From Treponema sp. (GTDB lineage Bacteria; Spirochaetota; Spirochaetia; Treponematales; Treponemataceae): a stretch of DNA of 64,000 nt. The notes under the pieces are model-generated. The model did not search any database. It was not told the DNA's origin and saw nothing but the letters and a program-made list of their open reading frames with translations. Position numbers and translations under genes: made by a program. Positions 60,532-64,000 of this stretch are shown here, piece by piece (position 1 is the first letter of the stretch; every line of letters starts with the position of its first letter). The stretch is taken from NCBI GenBank assembly GCA_024693045.1, contig JAILLQ010000024.1, positions 1 through 64,000 on the forward strand, written 5' to 3'.

Positions 60532-62175
60532 TTATTTACTTGCACCAGGAATTAATTTATCAAATTCTGGATTTCCGTGATGATATGTTGGAAGAATCTT
60601 AGGTGAAACTTCATTTCCTTCAATCTTTGCAGCTGCTCTTTCTTTTTCAAAAGAAGAAACATGATTTAGATTCATTTTGCTGTTTTCTGAAAGCTTAATA
60701 TCTTTGAACATCTTACCAGCTTCAATACCAGCTTCACGTCCAAATACTACTACATCAAGGAGTGAGTTACCCATTAAGCGGTTTGTTCCATGAACACCAC
60801 CAGAAGCTTCTCCGGCAACAAGAAGATTTTTTACATTTGTGTGACAAGTCTTGTCGATTTCTACACCACCATTCTGATAGTGAAGTGTAGGGTAAACAAG
60901 AATAGGTTCTTTACGGATGTCAATTCCGTATTTAATGAACATATTGTACATTGCAGGAATTGATTTGAGGATAGTTCCTTCCCCGTGTATAGCTTCAATC
61001 ATTGGAGTGTCCAGCCAAACTGCGTCCTGAACATCATTTTTTACACCGCGTCCTTCTTTTACTTCGCGGATAATACCAGAAGCGTTAACATCGCGAGTTT
61101 CAAGAGGGTGAATGTATACTTCTCCATCTTTGTTGATGAGTTTTGCACCAAGAGAGCGAACTTTTTCTGTTACGAGTTTACCGAGAATCTGTGTAGGATA
61201 TGCAGCTCCTGTAGGATGATACTGTAAAGAATCCTGGTACAAAAGCTTTGCTCCAGCACGGTATGCTAGTACTAAACCGTCTGCTGTTGCTCCGTAGTGA
61301 TTTGATGTTGGGAATCCCTGATAGTGCATACGACCAGCTCCACCGGTAGCGATGATAACAACTTTTGCTTTCGCAATTCTAAGTTCGCCTGTTTCAACGT
61401 TCATCAAGACTGCACCACAAACTTCATCTTTGTCATTTTTGATAAGTTCAACGGCAGCTGTAAAGTCAATTACAGTAATTGAATCTGGTCGGTTTAAAGT
61501 TTCATCGCGAAGAGTACGCATAATTTCGGCACCTGAGTAGTCTTTGCAGGCATGCATACGCTTACGGCTTGTTCCGCCACCATGAGTAGTAACCATAGTA
61601 CCGTCAGGCATTTTATCAAATTCAACACCAAGATCGTTTAACCATTTGATTACCGAAGGAGCTTTGTTTACGAGAGTATAAACAAGTTCTGGTTTTCCAT
61701 CGAAGTGTCCACCACCGAAAGCGTCAAGATAATGCTGTGCAGGAGAATCGTTTGGTTTATCAGCAGCCTGAATACCACCTTCTGCCATCATTGTATTTGC
61801 GTCTCCAACGCGGAGTTTTGTTGCAAGTAATACTTTTGCACCGGCTTCTGAAGCCATGATTGCAGCAGATGTACCTGCTCCACCACCACCAATTACCAAT
61901 ACATCAGTTTCGTAATCGACATGGTTTAAATCGATGTGTTCTGGTTCAAAACGAGGTTTTGCCTGAAGCATAGCTGCAAGTTCTATAGGAGCTTTCTGTC
62001 CCTTGTTTGGTCCAATTTTAAGTTCTGTAAACTGTTCCTTAATTCTATCAGGATGGAATTTCAAAAGCAAATCATCCTTTTCTTCGGCTGTGAGTCTAGC
62101 ATGTTCAAATTTAAGGTTTTCTTCGCGTTTTTCAGCGACAATTTTTGCCGCTTCGTCTAAATAATTACCGTACAT
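60532..62175 (-). CDS. Fumarate reductase/succinate dehydrogenase-type flavoprotein
   Basis: 547 aa. An N-terminal helical extension of about 95 residues precedes the FAD motif VLVIGGGGAGTSAAIMASEAG. SdhA-family motifs follow: MMAEGGIQAA, THGGGTSRKRMHACKDYSG, LLYQDSLQYHPTG and RLMGNSLLDVVVFGREAG, so FAD binding and the substrate His/Arg residues look intact. No signal peptide, so it acts in the cytoplasm, unlike periplasmic flavocytochromes. Last of at least four genes with an FeS protein and an NAD(P)H-oxidising module, suggesting fumarate reduction with electrons from NAD(P)H. L-aspartate oxidase is a related alternative. GGAGAA precedes the ATG. Confidence 0.85.
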   Translation of the reverse strand: MYGNYLDEAAKIVAEKREENLKFEHARLTAEEKDDLLLKFHPDRIKEQFTELKIGPNKGQKAPIELAAMLQAKPRFEPEHIDLNHVDYETDVLVIGGGGAGTSAAIMASEAGAKVLLATKLRVGDANTMMAEGGIQAADKPNDSPAQHYLDAFGGGHFDGKPELVYTLVNKAPSVIKWLNDLGVEFDKMPDGTMVTTHGGGTSRKRMHACKDYSGAEIMRTLRDETLNRPDSITVIDFTAAVELIKNDKDEVCGAVLMNVETGELRIAKAKVVIIATGGAGRMHYQGFPTSNHYGATADGLVLAYRAGAKLLYQDSLQYHPTGAAYPTQILGKLVTEKVRSLGAKLINKDGEVYIHPLETRDVNASGIIREVKEGRGVKNDVQDAVWLDTPMIEAIHGEGTILKSIPAMYNMFIKYGIDIRKEPILVYPTLHYQNGGVEIDKTCHTNVKNLLVAGEASGGVHGTNRLMGNSLLDVVVFGREAGIEAGKMFKDIKLSENSKMNLNHVSSFEKERAAAKIEGNEVSPKILPTYHHGNPEFDKLIPGASK

Positions 62176-62194
62176 AATTTATTCTCCAAAAATA

Positions 62195-62263
62195 GGTCAT
62201 TGAGCCTGTCGAAATGACCAGTGGATTTTTATTTATATGGTGGTTTCGACGTGCTCAACCACC
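62195..62263. repeat. Pair of REP-like palindromes in inverted orientation
   Basis: Element 1 (62195-62219) and element 2 (62239-62263) are 25-base imperfect palindromes. After inverting the second they share the core TTGAGC-N2-GTCGAAA. Their stem ends differ but remain paired: GGTCA/TGACC in one, GGTGG/CCACC in the other. They lie between the FeS and flavoprotein genes. Confidence 0.8.
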
Positions 62264-62270
62264 GAAGCGT

Positions 62271-62960
62271 TTATTTTTCGATTTCTCTATTGTTGTAGAG
62301 ATTTTTAATTTCGTCTTTGTTGCCACTAGACATTGCTACAAACTTCTGGATAGCTTCTTCACATGCACCACTGTCGATTTCAGCAACTCGGTCAAGAAGG
62401 TGCTGGCTCTGAGGCTGAATGTATTTACCATTCAAGCGTCTTGCAAGTTCAGCAACCTGAGGATGACTGATACCTGCAGGACATCGTGATGAACAACAAC
62501 CACACATTACACAGTCAAAAGAAAGATCTGCACATTTTGCGAAGTCTCCTCTCTGGGCATATGCAATGTACTGCATTGTCTGTAAGCTCTGTGGACAAGC
62601 TCTTGTACAAGCGTTACAACCGATACAAGCGTAGATTTCAGGATAGAGCTGCATCATTACAGCCTGTTCTGGTTTAATCTTATTGATATCGTAAACCTGC
62701 TTTACAAGTGGGAAAAATGGAAGAGTTGCAATGTACATGTCGTTTTCCACTTTTTTTGAACATGCAAGACAAGTCTGCAACTGATTCTGTCCCTTTATAC
62801 GGTAAAGAGTTGCACAAGCTCCACAGAATCCGTTTCTACAGCCACAGCCTCTTTTGAGCTGGTAACCTGCATATTCCATTGCATTCATAATTGTAAGTTC
62901 TGCTGGTACTTCGTATTTCTTACCAAACAGATATATTGTTGCCATTTCTTTTTCAGACAT
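62271..62960 (-). CDS. Iron-sulfur protein, SdhB/FrdB-like ([2Fe-2S] plus two [4Fe-4S] motifs)
   Basis: 229 aa. The N-terminal ferredoxin-like domain has RGCGCRNGFCGACATL and a later LQTCLAC for a [2Fe-2S] cluster; the C-terminal domain has CIGCNACTRACP and CVMCGCCSSRCP. The layout matches fumarate reductase iron-sulfur subunits. No membrane anchor gene and no CCG domain (as in TfrB or HdrD) is present. It should carry electrons to the flavoprotein encoded downstream. AAGGAG precedes the ATG. Confidence 0.88.
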   Translation of the reverse strand: MSEKEMATIYLFGKKYEVPAELTIMNAMEYAGYQLKRGCGCRNGFCGACATLYRIKGQNQLQTCLACSKKVENDMYIATLPFFPLVKQVYDINKIKPEQAVMMQLYPEIYACIGCNACTRACPQSLQTMQYIAYAQRGDFAKCADLSFDCVMCGCCSSRCPAGISHPQVAELARRLNGKYIQPQSQHLLDRVAEIDSGACEEAIQKFVAMSSGNKDEIKNLYNNREIEK

Positions 62961-63058
62961 AGTTATTTCTCCTTAGGGAGGCCCCTTTAAAACCCCATTT
63001 TCTTTTGGGGTAGAAAAACAATCTGCATAATCGGACAGAAAGTTTTTCTATATACCTA

Positions 63059-63889
63059 TTAATACTCTGGAGGTAATTCTCCAAGCTGGTCAAAGCTGAA
63101 TACTGGACCATCTTTGCAAACGAACTTATCACCAATGTTACATCGTCCGCATTTTCCGATTCCACATTTCATTCTCATTTCCATGGTTGTAAAAATCTGA
63201 GAATCTTTAAAACCAAGATCCTTTAAGATTTTTAGTGACATATGGATAAGAATTGGAGGTCCACACATGATTACAGTCATTCCTGCATCAGGCTTTAATT
63301 CAGTTATGAATGGTGGTACGAATCCTACATGACCGTCCCAATCATCTTGTGGTCGGTCAATTGTTAAGTCGATTGAACAGTTAGGCTGCTTCATCCATAC
63401 ATTCTGCATTTCTTCCAGACGTACTAAATCAGCTTTTGAACGAGAACCATAAATTACCTGGATTTTTCCATAGTTTTCCCGGTGATCCATCATGTAATTA
63501 ACTACTGAGTGTACAGGAGCAATTCCAATACCTCCGGCAATTACAAGAATGTCTTTTCCCTTTAGAGCACCTTCAACAGGGAATCCGTTACCGATAGGTC
63601 CTCGAACACAAATCTGCTGGCCAATTTCAGCATTGTGCAAAAATTCTGTTACAACACCACACTTTTTAATAGAGAATTCCATGTGTGTTTCCAGAGTAGG
63701 TGAAGAAGTGATAGAAATCATTGATTCGCCAACTCCAGGAACAATGAGCATTGCACACTGTCCAGGAATGTGGTTGAATAATTTTTTTCCATCAAGACCA
63801 ACTACACTGAAGGTTTTAACATCAGGAGTTTCCTGTTTTATATCAATAATTTTTCCTACATAAGGAATAAAGCTTTCGTTGTTTTCCAT
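63059..63889 (-). CDS. FAD/NAD(P)-binding oxidoreductase subunit, AsrB/HydG/PyrK-like
   Basis: 276 aa. Ferredoxin-reductase fold: FAD-binding beta-barrel (PGQCAMLIVPGVGESMISI), NAD(P)-binding part (GKDILVIAGGIGIAPVHSVV, VIYGSRSKADLV, VIMCGPPILI) and a C-terminal [2Fe-2S] cysteine cluster CGIGKCGRCNIGDKFVCKDG. Close in architecture to sulfite reductase subunit B, sulfhydrogenase gamma and dihydroorotate dehydrogenase PyrK. Without a siroheme subunit nearby, it more likely feeds electrons from NAD(P)H to the FeS and flavoprotein subunits downstream. AGGAGAA precedes the ATG. Confidence 0.88.
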   Translation of the reverse strand: MENNESFIPYVGKIIDIKQETPDVKTFSVVGLDGKKLFNHIPGQCAMLIVPGVGESMISITSSPTLETHMEFSIKKCGVVTEFLHNAEIGQQICVRGPIGNGFPVEGALKGKDILVIAGGIGIAPVHSVVNYMMDHRENYGKIQVIYGSRSKADLVRLEEMQNVWMKQPNCSIDLTIDRPQDDWDGHVGFVPPFITELKPDAGMTVIMCGPPILIHMSLKILKDLGFKDSQIFTTMEMRMKCGIGKCGRCNIGDKFVCKDGPVFSFDQLGELPPEY

Positions 63890-63905
63890 CGTTTTCTCCT
63901 ATTCC

Positions 63906-64000
63906 TTAGATATCATCCGAAGACTGAACAGCCTTGATTACTTTTACTACGTTCATATTTACAGGGCAGCTTTCGATACATCTACCGCAGCCAACACACT
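63906..64000 (-). CDS. 4Fe-4S dicluster protein, C-terminal end (cut by window edge)
   Basis: The last 31 codons of a minus-strand gene: CVGCGRCIESCPVNMNVV followed by a short tail and TAA at 63908-63906. The CxxCxxCxxxCP motif binds a [4Fe-4S] cluster. Ending 16 bases before the AsrB-like gene, it is probably the AsrA/HydB-like electron-transfer subunit that usually pairs with it. Confidence 0.75.
   Translation of the reverse strand, partial: CVGCGRCIESCPVNMNVVKVIKAVQSSDDI

Noticed and set aside
60532..62175. L-aspartate oxidase (NadB)
   Set aside because: Related fold, but no nadA or nadC nearby, and the gene is linked to FrdB- and reductase-like subunits.
63059..64000. Anaerobic sulfite reductase operon
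   Set aside because: The AsrA/AsrB-like parts are present, but downstream genes are FrdB- and FrdA-like and no siroheme subunit is visible; the region right of the window could still change this.

Overview
The window looks like a chromosomal segment of a host-associated spirochaete, most probably a gut or rumen Treponema. Points in favour: an AT-rich base composition; flgF-flgG-rod-binding genes preceded by sigma-28-type promoters; an rpsB-tsf-frr-uppS-cdsA-dxr-rseP block; a murG-cvpA-holB-NtrB/NtrC-type operon; many ankyrin, TPR and HEAT repeat proteins with spirochaete-style signal peptides; and a PntC/AEP-transaminase fusion of the kind described from Treponema denticola. The genus call rests on gene content and order recalled from memory, not on a search.

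Layout. 1-3.6 kb is accessory DNA: a cut-off GNAT acetyltransferase, an unrecognised 279-aa protein, a small hypothetical, about 1.1 kb of unusually GC-rich hairpin-laden DNA, and a VOC-family gene. It ends at a 42-bp copy of the 3' half of tRNA-Phe(GAA) followed at once by a terminator, which reads as the right attachment site of an integrated element lying to the left. 3.8-5.5 kb carries a two-gene unit: a protein with a double-glycine leader, a long Ser/Gly linker and a papain-like C-terminal domain, then an exported protein. 5.5-12 kb is an ankyrin gene and the murG-cvpA-holB-sensor kinase-sigma54 regulator run. 12-13.5 kb holds glgC and a J-domain gene on the minus strand. 13.7-19 kb holds flgF-flgG, a rod-binding gene, murC, yicC and a cytidylate-kinase-like gene.

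19-26.8 kb is a minus-strand series: leuD-leuC, a 2-hydroxyacid dehydrogenase, a cysteine-free HMA-like protein, rlmN, a TPR protein, rsmD and an ankyrin protein. 26.9-30.1 kb is rpsF-ssb-rpsR-rplI-dnaB. 30.1-36 kb is a surface-glycan segment: two glycosyltransferases, an ABC exporter and a Wzi-like outer-membrane protein. tRNA-Gly(UCC) follows.

36.2-43.7 kb is the most interesting part: a phosphonate headgroup locus. A winged-helix/LicC-like cytidylyltransferase fusion diverges from pepM (itself fused to a TagD-like domain), ppd and a pntC-AEP transaminase fusion. An LtaS-like transferase comes next, with its ribosome binding site inside a terminator-like hairpin. Three copies of a TTTTTGTTCAA motif lie in the divergent promoter region, and a tandem 108-110 bp duplication separates pepM from ppd. 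The genes would take PEP to CMP-2-aminoethylphosphonate and so supply a surface headgroup.

44.5-47 kb has an aminotransferase and glgA. 47-57.2 kb is the rseP-dxr-cdsA-uppS-frr-tsf-rpsB block with maf and exported proteins. 57.3-59.1 kb has coaD, rpmF, acpP and rnc. 59-64 kb has an AspT/YidE-type transporter and a four-gene set that looks like a soluble NAD(P)H-linked fumarate reductase, cut by the window end.

A recurring feature is that many first genes of transcription units have a -10 box ending only 6 to 10 bases before the start codon and no Shine-Dalgarno sequence. This suggests leaderless mRNAs are common in this organism.
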